A stretch of 64,000 nt of DNA from Firmicutes bacterium UBA6113 (GTDB lineage: Bacteria; Bacillota; Clostridia; Tissierellales; Sedimentibacteraceae). The stretch spans positions 1 through 64,000 of the forward strand of contig DIWF01000036.1 in NCBI GenBank assembly GCA_002422545.1. The letters run 5' to 3'. The translations under genes and the position numbers were made by a program. The stretch's first letter is position 1; every line of letters starts with the position of its first letter. The notes below the pieces were generated by a model. It did not search any database. It was not told where the DNA came from and saw only the letters and a program-made list of their open reading frames with translations. Positions 43,532 to 52,324 of this stretch are shown piece by piece.

Positions 43532-43984
43532 ATGAAAAAAATATTAATTCCCGTTGACGGTTCACAAGCTTCCAAAAAAGCAGCTGAAAAAGCAGCAGAA
43601 ATTGGAAAACTAATTGATGCAGAACTTACTTTCATTACAGTTGCAAATCTTCCCACAGAAGACAAATATTCATATTTTGGAATGACCGTTGAAAATGCAT
43701 TTATAGCAAACCGCAAAAATATGCTGAAGCAACTGATTATTGAAGAAGGCAGAATGCTTGATATTCTAGTAAGAAACATTGACACAGAAAATCTCAGGAT
43801 AAATAAAAAGATAATAGTAGGAGTGCCTGCAGAAGAAATCGTAAAGCTGGCTGCAGAAGAAAAATATGATTTCATTGTAATAGGAAGAAGAGGATTTTCA
43901 AAAGTGGAACGCTTTTTTGTAGGCTCGGTTACACAGAAGGTTATTTCAGCCTCTCCTTGTCCTGTGATGGTGGTTAACACATAA
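43532..43984 (+). CDS. Universal stress protein (UspA family), copy 2
   Basis: A 150-residue paralogue of the preceding gene with the same layout: KKILIPVDGSQASKKAAEKA at the start and GRRGFSKVERFFVGS at the nucleotide site. The tandem arrangement suggests duplication and possible heterodimers. The ATG at 43532 has AAAGGTGG five bases upstream. A bidirectional terminator covers the end of the gene, shared with the convergent dctP gene. Confidence 0.9.
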   Translation: MKKILIPVDGSQASKKAAEKAAEIGKLIDAELTFITVANLPTEDKYSYFGMTVENAFIANRKNMLKQLIIEEGRMLDILVRNIDTENLRINKKIIVGVPAEEIVKLAAEEKYDFIVIGRRGFSKVERFFVGSVTQKVISASPCPVMVVNT

Positions 43985-44012
43985 AAATAAGTCCTTAACA
44001 GGACTTATTTTT
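43983..44012. terminator. Bidirectional terminator, uspA2 / dctP2
   Basis: AAAAATAAGTCC (43983-43994) and GGACTTATTTTT (44001-44012) form a perfect 12-bp stem with a six-base loop between two convergent genes. Confidence 0.92.
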
Positions 44013-44019
44013 ATGTAAT

Positions 44020-45066
44020 TTATTTTTGTTGTCTGAAAATGTCCATGAGTTCTTTACCCATTATTGGTTCATATTCAGTATATACTGACTGAACTTTGTC
44101 TCTAAACACTCCCATTTGTTCTGGAGTAAGTTCATTTACCTGAACACCACCGTCAATGAAGTTCTTTGTATGAACTGCATCTAATTCTCTTGTTATTTGT
44201 CTCTGATACAAACATGCTTCTTTTGCTGCATCTAGTAATATCTGTTGAGTTGCAGGGTCAAAACTTTCAAACTTATCCTTGTTCATACCAAGAATAATTA
44301 CATCGTATGAATAGTTCCAAACTGTCATGTATTTTTGCACTTCATTTATTTTAGATGAAGCAATTGTATCAAGAGGATTTTCCTGTCCGTCTATAGTATT
44401 TTGCTGCAATGCTGTAAATACTTCTCCAAAGTTCATAGTTATTGGGTCAGCTCCCATTGTTTTGAAGAGAGATATGAACATTTTAATACCTGGTATTCTG
44501 ATTTTCATTCCAGCAATATCTTCAGGAGTTACAACCGGTCTAACATTGTTTGTAAGTTGTCTGAAACCATTTTGTCCATATCCAAGACCAACTATGTTCT
44601 TTTCAAGCAATATTTTATTTAGCGCTTCTCCACCTGCTCCGTCAATTATCTTGTCCGCAGTTTCAACATCAGGAATTAAGAAAGGAAGACTTACAACACC
44701 AAATCTTTCATCCATTACTGAATATATAATGTTAGAGTGGAATGTGAAGTCAGTTGAACCTGACATAAGCATTTCTATACCCTTGCTCTGGTTTCCGCCT
44801 GAAAGCTGGTCATTTGGGTAAATTTTAATTTCAATTTGTCCGTTTGTTTTTTCAGCAACTATTTCTGCAAATTTTGCTGCACCCTTTGCCCATGTTGATG
44901 TATCAGATGCTGTAACGCTCATTTTTAAAGTTTGTTTCTCAACTGCCGGTGCTTCTGCTGCAGGTTTTTCTTCTGCAGGTTTTTCTACTGTCTTTGATGA
45001 ACATCCTGTTAATCCAATGTTTAAAACTAAAGCTGCTACCATAATAAGTGATAATATTTTTTTCAT
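44020..45066 (-). CDS. dctP: TRAP transporter solute-binding lipoprotein, extra copy
   Basis: Extracellular TRAP binding protein, 348 residues, with signal peptide ending GLTGC (Cys 22) and an Ala/Glu/Pro linker. The core is very similar to the protein at 48984-50012: both have YPNDQLSGGNQSKGIEMLMS, FHSNIIYSVMDERFGVVSLP, MKIRIPGIKMFISL and ITMNFGEVFTALQQ. It has no permease genes of its own, so it probably feeds the DctQM pair at 47146-48907, broadening the substrate range. Its own -24/-12 promoter and two upstream dyads lie in the 410-base spacer before it. It ends at the uspA terminator. Confidence 0.92.
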   Translation of the reverse strand: MKKILSLIMVAALVLNIGLTGCSSKTVEKPAEEKPAAEAPAVEKQTLKMSVTASDTSTWAKGAAKFAEIVAEKTNGQIEIKIYPNDQLSGGNQSKGIEMLMSGSTDFTFHSNIIYSVMDERFGVVSLPFLIPDVETADKIIDGAGGEALNKILLEKNIVGLGYGQNGFRQLTNNVRPVVTPEDIAGMKIRIPGIKMFISLFKTMGADPITMNFGEVFTALQQNTIDGQENPLDTIASSKINEVQKYMTVWNYSYDVIILGMNKDKFESFDPATQQILLDAAKEACLYQRQITRELDAVHTKNFIDGGVQVNELTPEQMGVFRDKVQSVYTEYEPIMGKELMDIFRQQK

Positions 45067-45260
45067 TTTCGTATCCTCCCTAGAATATATTCTTTAATAT
45101 TATCTCATTAAATAAAAACAGTTGATATTGCTTGAATTGTTCTCCTTTCTATTTAATCCCTTTGCGGGAATATTAACACTTAACCATTTTGTAATCGTTT
45201 TCTCAATAAAGTCAACTTAATCAAGAATAATCACATTCATAAATTATACTAAGAAAATGT

Positions 45261-45278
45261 TTGCAATAAATGTGCCAA
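45261..45278 (-). promoter_or_regulatory. Sigma-54 promoter of the extra dctP
   Basis: On the minus strand TTGGCACATTTATTGCAA is an excellent -24/-12 match (TGGCAC-N5-TTGCA). The predicted start leaves an unusually long leader of about 185 bases before the dctP ATG at 45066. Confidence 0.88.
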
Positions 45279-45340
45279 TTGTGAAAACCCTTTCATTTCA
45301 ATATAATTCTAAAATATCATTAAAATTTGAATCGACTTCG

Positions 45341-45377
45341 TGCTCAAAAAATGAGCAGTTTGCTAATTTTTTGAGCA
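45341..45377. promoter_or_regulatory. Two sigma-54 activator sites upstream of the extra dctP
   Basis: TGCTCAAAAAATGAGCA (45341-45357) and TGCTAATTTTTTGAGCA (45361-45377) are two 17-bp dyads of form TGCTNA-N5-TGAGCA, about 65-100 bases upstream of the -24 element. Near-identical dyads lie upstream of dctP3 and of regulator R1. The likely binder is the R2 activator, by its intact domains and position. Confidence 0.75.
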
Positions 45378-45421
45378 TATATTATGTTTAAATATTAAGC
45401 ATATTGAATTTATCTTTAATT

Positions 45422-45459
45422 TGATGCAGCAAAGATTTAAATTATTCTTTGCTGCATCA
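45422..45459. terminator. Strong hairpin after tdh
   Basis: TGATGCAGCAAAGA (45422-45435) and TCTTTGCTGCATCA (45446-45459) form a perfect 14-bp stem. The following minus-strand sequence is AT-rich but not a pure U run. Confidence 0.7.
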
Positions 45460-45476
45460 TGGAAATAATAATATTA

Positions 45477-46508
45477 TTATGGAACCAAAATTACCTTGCC
45501 GCCAATTCCTTTTTGAGAAATATCAAATCCTTCTTCAAATTCCTCAAGTTTCAAAACATGAGTTATAACAGGATCAATATTCAAAAGGCCTTTGTCAAGA
45601 AGATTAGACATTACAGTCCATGTTTCAAACATTCTTCTTCCGTGTATTCCTATTATTGTTGCTTCTTTAAATATAACCTGTGAACCAAGGTCAATTTCTA
45701 AAGGTCTTGATGGTAAACCTATTAAAGCAACCATTCCGCCTTTTCTTAATCCCTTGAAACCGTCAAGAATAGCTGCGGTGCTTCCTGAAGCATCAATAAA
45801 TGCATCAACGCCTACTCCGTCTGTAAGTTCTTTAAGTTTGTCAGAAGAATTAACTAAGGATGAATTTATTACTTCTGTTGCTCCTAATTCTTTTGCAATA
45901 CCAAGTCTGTATTCATTTATATCAATTGCATATATATTTGCTGCTCCAAATGCCTTAGCAGTGTTCACTGCCATTAATCCTATGGGACCGCATCCTATTA
46001 CCGCTATATTTTTTCCTGAAGCCTGAACTTCTACGCATGATCTTACTGCTGTTCCAAGAGGTTCTAAAACCGCACCCACATTTGGGCTTATAGTTTCAGG
46101 AATTTTGACAGCGCATACTGCAGGTATTTTCGAATATTCCGCAAAACATCCGTTTGTATGTACACCGTACAGCTTCAAATTCTGGCATATATGCTGCTGA
46201 CCGTTTTTACACTGATAACACTGACCACATGGAATATGAGTATCGCATGCCACATAATCCCCGACTTCTAACGTCTTGACCCCTGGTCCAACTTCTACTA
46301 CTTCGGCACTACATTCATGTCCCAGAATTGTAGGAAGCTTAATATTGTTGTTTTGTGCCCAGTTGTTCCAGTTATAGATGTGCTGGTCTGTGCCGCATAT
46401 AGCTGCAGCTTTAATTTTTATTAATACTTCGCCTTCTTCAGGCACAGGCATTTCAACATTTTTTAAAACCGCGCCTATACCAGCATTTTCTTTTACCACT
46501 GCTCTCAT
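45477..46508 (-). CDS. Zinc alcohol dehydrogenase, threonine 3-dehydrogenase-like
   Basis: NAD(P)-dependent medium-chain dehydrogenase of 343 residues. Catalytic zinc ligands are Cys in ICGTDQHIYNW (about 38) and the His-Glu pair in LGHECSAEVV; the structural zinc cysteines are in CGQCYQCKNGQQHIC; the Rossmann motif is AVIGCGPIGLMAV. The words ICGTD-HIYNW and GIHGRRMFETWTVM are shared with L-threonine 3-dehydrogenase, more than with butanediol or sorbitol dehydrogenases. The true substrate may be another 3-hydroxy acid. It is the last gene of the dctPQM-PPC-tdh unit. The start has GGGAGAAAAC before ATG. Confidence 0.85.
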   Translation of the reverse strand: MRAVVKENAGIGAVLKNVEMPVPEEGEVLIKIKAAAICGTDQHIYNWNNWAQNNNIKLPTILGHECSAEVVEVGPGVKTLEVGDYVACDTHIPCGQCYQCKNGQQHICQNLKLYGVHTNGCFAEYSKIPAVCAVKIPETISPNVGAVLEPLGTAVRSCVEVQASGKNIAVIGCGPIGLMAVNTAKAFGAANIYAIDINEYRLGIAKELGATEVINSSLVNSSDKLKELTDGVGVDAFIDASGSTAAILDGFKGLRKGGMVALIGLPSRPLEIDLGSQVIFKEATIIGIHGRRMFETWTVMSNLLDKGLLNIDPVITHVLKLEEFEEGFDISQKGIGGKVILVP

Positions 46509-46572
46509 ATGTTTTCTCCCTGAATAAATTTTGTTTGTGTAGTCTACCCCATTGGTTATTGTAACTTTTTAA

Positions 46573-47046
46573 TTATTTTATCTTAAACAGCTTGAATCCG
46601 GTTTGATTATCAAATTGTCTTTTATATTCTGCATTTTCAATTTCATGAATCACTATTTCAGCAGTAGCTGCAACGCGATTTCCGCCGTCTACAAAATGTC
46701 CGCCGAAAACTCTCATATACTTGTCGCTTACAAGCATATGAAGATGGATTGACAGATTTCCATTGTCTTCAGTTCCTATAAGGCCTTGACCTGCCAAAAG
46801 TTCCAATGGTCCTTCAACATCTACGGATTCACTGTATACAAATCCTATTTTTCCTTCTTCATTTGGAATTGCATATATAAATCTTCCTGTGTCCAGACTT
46901 CCGATGAGTCCTGTGATATATCCGCTTTTTATTCCATATTCATCGCATATTTCTCTGATTCCTGTAAGCAGGTCTTCACCTCTTGGAATTCTTCCTACAA
47001 TTACTCTTTTAATATTAGCTTCCTTTGTATGTTCCCTTACATTCAT
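46573..47046 (-). CDS. PPC/DUF296 domain protein
   Basis: Small cytoplasmic protein of 157 residues consisting of one PPC (plants and prokaryotes conserved) domain. It has RIPRGEDLLTGIREICDEYGIKSGYITGLIGSL and the conserved metal-like histidines in SIHLHMLVSDKYMRVFGGHFVDG. In plants the domain is attached to AT-hooks and bacterial members are uncharacterised trimers. It sits between dctM and the tdh-like gene in a sigma-54-controlled catabolic operon, which argues for a metabolic role, possibly with the transported compound, rather than DNA binding. That role is an inference only. Confidence 0.85.
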   Translation of the reverse strand: MNVREHTKEANIKRVIVGRIPRGEDLLTGIREICDEYGIKSGYITGLIGSLDTGRFIYAIPNEEGKIGFVYSESVDVEGPLELLAGQGLIGTEDNGNLSIHLHMLVSDKYMRVFGGHFVDGGNRVAATAEIVIHEIENAEYKRQFDNQTGFKLFKIK

Positions 47047-47145
47047 TATATATCTCCTTATTTTTGATAAAATAAAGATGGATTAAAATAATCCATCTTC
47101 TTAAATTCATTATTAAATAAATTTACAGGATTAAAATAATTTGAT

Positions 47146-48429
47146 TTATTTAATTCCCATCATATTTGGTAACCATAAGATAATATCTGGTACATAAGTT
47201 ATCAGGAACAATACTATCAGAGAAGCTACTAAATAAGGAACAACTGCTTTTGATATTTGTCCAAGACTTATTTTTGAAACGCCGCACGCTACGTACAGGT
47301 TAACTCCTACTGGAGGTGTAATCATTCCTATTGCAAGGTTCATAGTCATAACAACACCTAGTGCAATTGGATCATAGCCTAATTGAGTTGCAACTGGAAG
47401 CATTATAGGCGTAAATATATAAAGTGCTGAAGTTGCATCCAGGAAACATCCTGCTATTAGAAGAATTATGTTTACTATTAACAAGAACATGTACTTGCTT
47501 CCTGATACTGACAATAACAAATCGCTTGCCATATCAGAAATTCCTTCTGTTGTGCAGAACCAAGCAAACAATCCTGCTGCAGCAACTATAAACATTACTA
47601 TTGCTGAACCTATGGCTGATTCAACCATCAAATCATATAAATCTTTTGCTTTAATTTTCTTGTATACAAACACACCAACCAAAATACCATATACTGCTGA
47701 AACTGCAGCTGCTTCTGTTGGTGTGAAGAATCCGCCGTAAATACCGCCAAGAATTATAACCGGCATCATCAAACCCCAGATTGCATCTTTAAAAGCTTCC
47801 CATCTTTCTTTGGCTGAAGCCTTTGGAACTGGTTCAATATCCATTTTCTTTGCCATTATTAAGCTGGCAATAACTAAAGCTGTTCCCATCAATAGACCTG
47901 GAACAATACCTGCCATAAATATTTTACCTATTGATACTCCGGCAATTGCACCATATACAACGAATGGAATACTTGGAGGAATAATAACTCCTATACCACC
48001 TGCTGTTGCCATTAAAGCTGAAGACATTCCTTTTGAATAACCCGCATTTATCATTGCAGGGATTATAATAACTCCAAGTGATGCAACAGTTGCCGGACCG
48101 GAACCTGAAATTGCTGCAAAGAAGCATGAAGTTATAACACCTACTATTGCAAGACCGCCGGTTTTGTGTCCAACGAATTTATTAGCAAGGTTGATCAGTT
48201 TATCTGATATACCTGCTTTTTCCATTGTATTTCCTGCAAGCATGAAAAATGGTATTGCCAACAATGTAAATTTACCTATGTTAGCATATATTTGCATTGG
48301 AAACATGTCTAAAGGCAATTCAGCTACTACCATGGCTATAAGAGATGAAGCACCTAGACTTAGTGCTATTGGTACATTTAATAATAACAGTGCTGCAAAG
48401 GAAAGAAATAATAATGCTGCTATACTCAT
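47146..48429 (-). CDS. dctM: TRAP transporter large permease
   Basis: Twelve-helix DctM subunit, 427 residues: FFMLAGNTMEKAGISDKLINLANKFVGH near residues 60-87, ISGSGPATVASLGVIIIPAMINAGY and, late, MTMNLAIGMITPPVGVNLYVACGVS. It is separated from dctQ by one base, so they are coupled. Na+-driven uptake of a carboxylate is expected from the family. It probably serves two different binding proteins encoded at 48984-50012 and 44020-45066. Confidence 0.93.
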   Translation of the reverse strand: MSIAALLFLSFAALLLLNVPIALSLGASSLIAMVVAELPLDMFPMQIYANIGKFTLLAIPFFMLAGNTMEKAGISDKLINLANKFVGHKTGGLAIVGVITSCFFAAISGSGPATVASLGVIIIPAMINAGYSKGMSSALMATAGGIGVIIPPSIPFVVYGAIAGVSIGKIFMAGIVPGLLMGTALVIASLIMAKKMDIEPVPKASAKERWEAFKDAIWGLMMPVIILGGIYGGFFTPTEAAAVSAVYGILVGVFVYKKIKAKDLYDLMVESAIGSAIVMFIVAAAGLFAWFCTTEGISDMASDLLLSVSGSKYMFLLIVNIILLIAGCFLDATSALYIFTPIMLPVATQLGYDPIALGVVMTMNLAIGMITPPVGVNLYVACGVSKISLGQISKAVVPYLVASLIVLFLITYVPDIILWLPNMMGIK

Positions 48430-48430
48430 G

Positions 48431-48907
48431 TTAATTTACCTCCTTCTTTGCTTGTTTAAAAGCGTTAATAGTCCATTGTGTAAATCTTATGAAGATAAAT
48501 AATCCGCCTACAGGTAAAAACATTCCAAACCACCATTCAGGCCAACCCAGAGATGGGGTTGTAATGCCCATAGCAATTTCGCCTTTAACCATAACTAAAC
48601 CGTATTTTATTAAATAAACTGAGAAAAATGCTGCTACTGCCCAAGTAATCAATGCTACATATTTTTGAAATTTCTTTGGCAATAAATCAGTTAATGCGCT
48701 TAAACCTAAATGACCGCCTCTTTTTGCTGCGGCGGCTGCTCCCAACAATGTTATAAGGATAAACATTGATGTTGTTAATTCCTCCAAGAAAGACATTGAC
48801 AATCCCAGGAACTTTCTTGAAATAACATTTATTACTGTGATAAAGGTCATTACTGTCAGTCCAAAAGCCATGATGTAATTCTCAAAATTACCGAAAAACT
48901 TTTTCAT
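48431..48907 (-). CDS. dctQ: TRAP transporter small permease
   Basis: Four-helix DctQ subunit of 158 residues. It contains VINVISRKFLGLSMSFLEELTTSMFILITLLGAA, the standard first-helix region with the SFLEEL word, and AAKRGGHLGLSALTDLLPKK. The ATG follows GGAGG about seven bases upstream. A very strong hairpin lies between dctP and this gene, so less permease than binding protein is expected. Confidence 0.92.
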   Translation of the reverse strand: MKKFFGNFENYIMAFGLTVMTFITVINVISRKFLGLSMSFLEELTTSMFILITLLGAAAAAKRGGHLGLSALTDLLPKKFQKYVALITWAVAAFFSVYLIKYGLVMVKGEIAMGITTPSLGWPEWWFGMFLPVGGLFIFIRFTQWTINAFKQAKKEVN

Positions 48908-48932
48908 CGCTACCTCCGTTTTACTTTAAGTT

Positions 48933-48972
48933 AAAATTTTTTTCTAAGCCTTGCGGCTTAGAAAAAAATTTT
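48933..48972 (-). terminator. Strong hairpin between dctP3 and dctQ
   Basis: AAAATTTTTTTCTAAGCC (48933-48950) and GGCTTAGAAAAAAATTTT (48955-48972) form a perfect 18-bp stem with a TTGC loop. On the minus strand the arm itself ends in T-rich sequence, so it can act as an attenuator or a 3' stabiliser of the dctP message. Confidence 0.85.
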
Positions 48973-48983
48973 ATTTGTTGCTA

Positions 48984-50012
48984 CTATCTGAAAGCATCAA
49001 TAAGGTCTTTTCCCATTATTGGTTCATATTCAGCGTATACAGGTTGAACTGCTTCTTTGAATACTGCTTTTTGTTCTGGTGTTAAAGTGTTTACTTTCAT
49101 GCCGGCGTCAATAAATTGTTGAGTTTGTGTAGCTGCTTTTTCTCTGTTGATTTGTCTCTGGTAAGCAATAGCTTCTTTTGCTGCATCTTTTATTATTTGT
49201 TGATCTTCTGCGCTGAAGCTTTCAAACTTGTCTTTGTTCATTCCAAGGATGATTGCATCATATGCATAATCCCATACAGTCATGTATTCCTGAACTTCAT
49301 TGATTTTTGATGATGAAATAACGTCTGTTGGGTTTTCCTGTCCGTCAATTGTTCCTTGCTGTAAAGCTGTAAACACTTCACCGAAGTTCATTGTTATAGG
49401 GTCAGCGCCTAAAGTCTTGTAAAGAGATATGAACATTTTGATTCCAGGTATTCTTATTTTCATACCAGCCATATCAGCAGGTGATTCAACAGCTTTCTTG
49501 CTGTTTGTCAACTGTCTGAAACCATTTTCGCCAAATCCAAGACCTACTATGTTCTTTTCAAGCAATATTTCATTTAAAGCTGCTCCAGCTTCTCCGTCAA
49601 GCAATTTATCTGCAGTAGCAGTATCTTGAATTAAGAATGGTAAGCTTACAACTCCGAATCTTTCATCCATTACTGAGTAAATTATATTAGAGTGGAAAGT
49701 CAAATCTGTTGAACCTGACATAAGCATTTCAATACCTTTGCTTTGATTTCCGCCTGATAACTGATCATTAGGATATACTTTAACTTCAATTCTTCCATTT
49801 GTTTTTTCGCCAACTATTTCAGCGAATTTTTTAGCACCTAAAGTCCAAGTTGATGTGTCTGCAGTTGTAGTACTAAATTTCAAAGTTACCTTTTCCCCTG
49901 TAGATTCGGCAGGCTTATCTCCAGCTGGCTGCTCTGATTTTGATGAGCATCCTGTCAAGCCTACACTTAATGTCAAGACTGCTACAAGTATAAGGGATAA
50001 TATTTTTTTCAT
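48984..50012 (-). CDS. dctP: TRAP transporter solute-binding lipoprotein
   Basis: Extracellular binding protein, 342 residues, with lipoprotein signal (MKKILSLILVAVLTLSVGLTGC). Core: FSTTTADTSTWTLGAKKFAEIV, YPNDQLSGGNQSKGIEMLMS, AGMKIRIPGIKMFISLYKTLGADP (the Arg of MKIRI is the expected carboxylate anchor) and LQQGTIDGQENPTDV. First gene of dctPQM-PPC-tdh, controlled by a -24/-12 promoter 45 bases upstream of the ATG. It is a close paralogue of the extra dctP gene at the end of the cluster. Confidence 0.93.
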   Translation of the reverse strand: MKKILSLILVAVLTLSVGLTGCSSKSEQPAGDKPAESTGEKVTLKFSTTTADTSTWTLGAKKFAEIVGEKTNGRIEVKVYPNDQLSGGNQSKGIEMLMSGSTDLTFHSNIIYSVMDERFGVVSLPFLIQDTATADKLLDGEAGAALNEILLEKNIVGLGFGENGFRQLTNSKKAVESPADMAGMKIRIPGIKMFISLYKTLGADPITMNFGEVFTALQQGTIDGQENPTDVISSSKINEVQEYMTVWDYAYDAIILGMNKDKFESFSAEDQQIIKDAAKEAIAYQRQINREKAATQTQQFIDAGMKVNTLTPEQKAVFKEAVQPVYAEYEPIMGKDLIDAFR

Positions 50013-50056
50013 TACTTAAATTCCTCCTAAAAGTTTTTTAATTTGCACATATATAC

Positions 50057-50074
50057 TTGCAATTGATATGCCAA
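50057..50074 (-). promoter_or_regulatory. Sigma-54 promoter of dctPQM-PPC-tdh
   Basis: On the minus strand TTGGCATATCAATTGCAA matches -24/-12 (TGGCA-N6-TTGCA). The predicted transcript start is about 33 bases before the dctP ATG. Confidence 0.85.
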
Positions 50075-50191
50075 TTTTAACACCAAGTCAGAAAAACATT
50101 TGCATTTACATAAAGTTAATTTTACGTCAAACTCAAAACAAACATTTGCAAACTGTAACTTTATTGAATGTTAAAATTTTGTGCACTCGTT

Positions 50192-50226
50192 TGCGCATTT
50201 TTTTAGCAGTGCCAATTTTTTTAGCA
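50192..50226. promoter_or_regulatory. Two activator-type dyads upstream of dctP3
   Basis: TGCGCATTTTTTTAGCA (50192-50208) and TGCCAATTTTTTTAGCA (50210-50226) fit TGCNNA-N5-TTAGCA and lie about 120-150 bases upstream of the -24 element. The second also belongs to a GCAGTGC/GCACTGC hairpin (50206-50230) just past the R2 stop codon, which may double as the R2 terminator. Confidence 0.68.
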
Positions 50227-50248
50227 CTGCTATTTTTCATTTACTAAT

Positions 50249-52189
50249 TCATTCTGCTAAATTGTACTTTTTCATTTTGTTATAAATTGTGTTTCTTGTA
50301 ACCTGCAGCATATTTGCAGTAATAGTTATATTTCCTCCGGAAATGCTAAGGGCTCTTTCAATAGCCCTTCTTTCCATGACTTCCAGCGGTTCAATATCTC
50401 TTTCAGAAAGTGCTTCGGAAGAAGCTTCCGAAGATTCTTCAGCTTGCCTTGCTGCAGCATTGTTAATGCTCCATTCGTCATTAAAGATTTCATTTTCTGT
50501 TATAATACTGCCATTGCAAAGATTAACTGCTCTTTCTATTGCATTTTCCAATTCCCTGATATTTCCGGGCCAGCTGTAGCTAAGTATCTTTTTCATGGCG
50601 CTCGGTGAAATATCATTAACATCCTTATTTAAATAATTGCTTACTTTTTTAACGAAATGGTGAATCAGTTCATAGATATCTTCCTTGCGTTCCCTTAATG
50701 AAGGAAGATTTACATGAAGAACGTTAATCCTGTAATATAAGTCTTCTCTGAAAATTCCTTTTTTGCAAAGATCCAATAGATTCTTGTTTGTTGCTGCAAT
50801 AATTCTTACATCAAGATCAAATATGCTGTTTCCGCCAACCCTCGTAAGTTTTCTGTCCTGAATAACTCTTAACAGCTTAACCTGCATATCCATTGGCATT
50901 TCCCCTATTTCATCAAGAAATATAGTACCTCCGTCAGCCAGCTCAAACTTGCCTATTCTTCCCTTGGTGGAAGCACCTGTAAACGAACCAGGTTCATATC
51001 CAAAAAGTTCAGATTCCAGAAGTTCTCTTGGAATGGCACCGCAATTTATTGAAACAAACGGTTGCTTTCTTCTGTCGCTGTAATTGTGAATTGAATGTGC
51101 AATAAGCTCTTTTCCGGTACCGCTTTCACCTGTAATCAAGACGTTTGATAGACTGCTGGCTGCAGCTTTTGCAGTATTTATGCAATCTTGAAGCTTTGAG
51201 CTTGATCCTATAATATCTTCAAAATTGAAATTAGCATATGCTCCAGTCATTTCATTTAAAAACTTGTTGACTCTTTTGATTTTTCTAAATGTATCTACAA
51301 CAGTTACAACGTTTCCATTTTCATCCTTTATGGGAACTGCTGTCTTAATGAAATGAATTTTGATTCCTGCTGCATTTGTAAGCAGAAATTCTTTGTCAAT
51401 GTAACCTTTTCCCGTCTTCAAAACATCCAAGACAACCGGCTTGAAATCAACAACATTTGATATATGTTTTCCGATTGAACTTTCCCTGTTTACGCATAGT
51501 ATTTCAGCTCCCACCTGGTTAAGGTAAGTTACAAATCCGTCCTTGTCCACTGTAAGAACACCATCAGTAAGCGTCTCAACTATTGCACTTTCGTATTTGT
51601 TTTTCTCAACAATTGCCTTGTTGATCTTTTCAGCTTCATAGCCTATGCTTATTGCCCTTGCTGAAGAAGCAATCATGCCCAGAGCAAAGAGACTTGCATA
51701 TTCTTTTAAGCATATGGCCGACAACACACCGACTATTTCACCGCTATTGTATACAGGTGCGCTCAGTGTTGCATAGTCGTGATAACACGCACAGTAATGT
51801 TCATCCCCCATAAGACAAATTGGTCTATTTTCTGCAATTGATGTGCTGATGGAAGTGTTTCCGTTGAACTTCTCTGTAAATCTACCCCCTAAAGGTAAGT
51901 TCATTTCAAGATCCAAGTTATAACCTTTGCACTTCTTTTCCTTTAAAATGTATCCATCCTTGTTTACAAAAAAAATCGAAATGAAAGAGTCCATGTATTC
52001 GCACATGTTTTCCACAATTTGTTCAGATTGATGCAACAATTCCTTGTTTTCAGCCAAAAGATAATCCAAATCAAATGCTGAAATATTAAAAAAACAAACA
52101 CTGCTGTCCTTGTCAGTGTTAAGTGCTTCGCATCTTTTAAAGCCGTTTTGCACATAATCTGCATAAGTTTTAGACAATAAATTTATCAA
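50249..52189 (-). CDS. Sigma-54-dependent activator (AcoR-like), R2
   Basis: Enhancer-binding protein of 646 residues: N-terminal GAF-type sensor (about 25-185), PAS domain (about 200-300), AAA+ domain and Fis-type helix-turn-helix ([23 protein letters not shown] at the C-terminus). All catalytic parts are intact: Walker A GESGTGKE, sigma-54 loop GSFTGA, Walker B FLDEIGE, paired arginines in FREDLYYRI. It should activate the nearby -24/-12 promoters, probably by binding the TGCNNA-N5-TNAGCA dyads. Translation starts at TTG with AAGGAG nine bases upstream. It has a good sigma-A promoter and so would be made constitutively. The ligand is unknown; acetoin or a related compound is a guess from AcoR. 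Confidence 0.92.
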   Translation of the reverse strand: MINLLSKTYADYVQNGFKRCEALNTDKDSSVCFFNISAFDLDYLLAENKELLHQSEQIVENMCEYMDSFISIFFVNKDGYILKEKKCKGYNLDLEMNLPLGGRFTEKFNGNTSISTSIAENRPICLMGDEHYCACYHDYATLSAPVYNSGEIVGVLSAICLKEYASLFALGMIASSARAISIGYEAEKINKAIVEKNKYESAIVETLTDGVLTVDKDGFVTYLNQVGAEILCVNRESSIGKHISNVVDFKPVVLDVLKTGKGYIDKEFLLTNAAGIKIHFIKTAVPIKDENGNVVTVVDTFRKIKRVNKFLNEMTGAYANFNFEDIIGSSSKLQDCINTAKAAASSLSNVLITGESGTGKELIAHSIHNYSDRRKQPFVSINCGAIPRELLESELFGYEPGSFTGASTKGRIGKFELADGGTIFLDEIGEMPMDMQVKLLRVIQDRKLTRVGGNSIFDLDVRIIAATNKNLLDLCKKGIFREDLYYRINVLHVNLPSLRERKEDIYELIHHFVKKVSNYLNKDVNDISPSAMKKILSYSWPGNIRELENAIERAVNLCNGSIITENEIFNDEWSINNAAARQAEESSEASSEALSERDIEPLEVMERRAIERALSISGGNITITANMLQVTRNTIYNKMKKYNLAE

Positions 52190-52231
52190 AAAGAATCACT
52201 CCTTAAATGAAATCATTTTCATTGCTCATTT

Positions 52232-52260
52232 ATTATACACTGGTAGAATAAATAAGTCAA
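52232..52260 (-). promoter_or_regulatory. Sigma-A promoter of R2
   Basis: On the minus strand TTGACT (52255-52260), 17 bases, then TGTATAAT with extended -10 (TATAAT 52232-52237). R2 thus appears to be expressed by the housekeeping sigma factor, unlike its targets. Confidence 0.88.
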
Positions 52261-52324
52261 TATTAATAGATTTTTAACAAATGTTGTCAAGAGTGATTGA
52301 TTAAAATTTTATTCTATTTTATTT

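Noticed and set aside
45477..46508. 2,3-butanediol dehydrogenase as the identity of the zinc dehydrogenase
   Set aside because: Although acetoin genes are near, the sequence words (ICGTDQHIYNW, GRRMFETW) fit threonine 3-dehydrogenase better.
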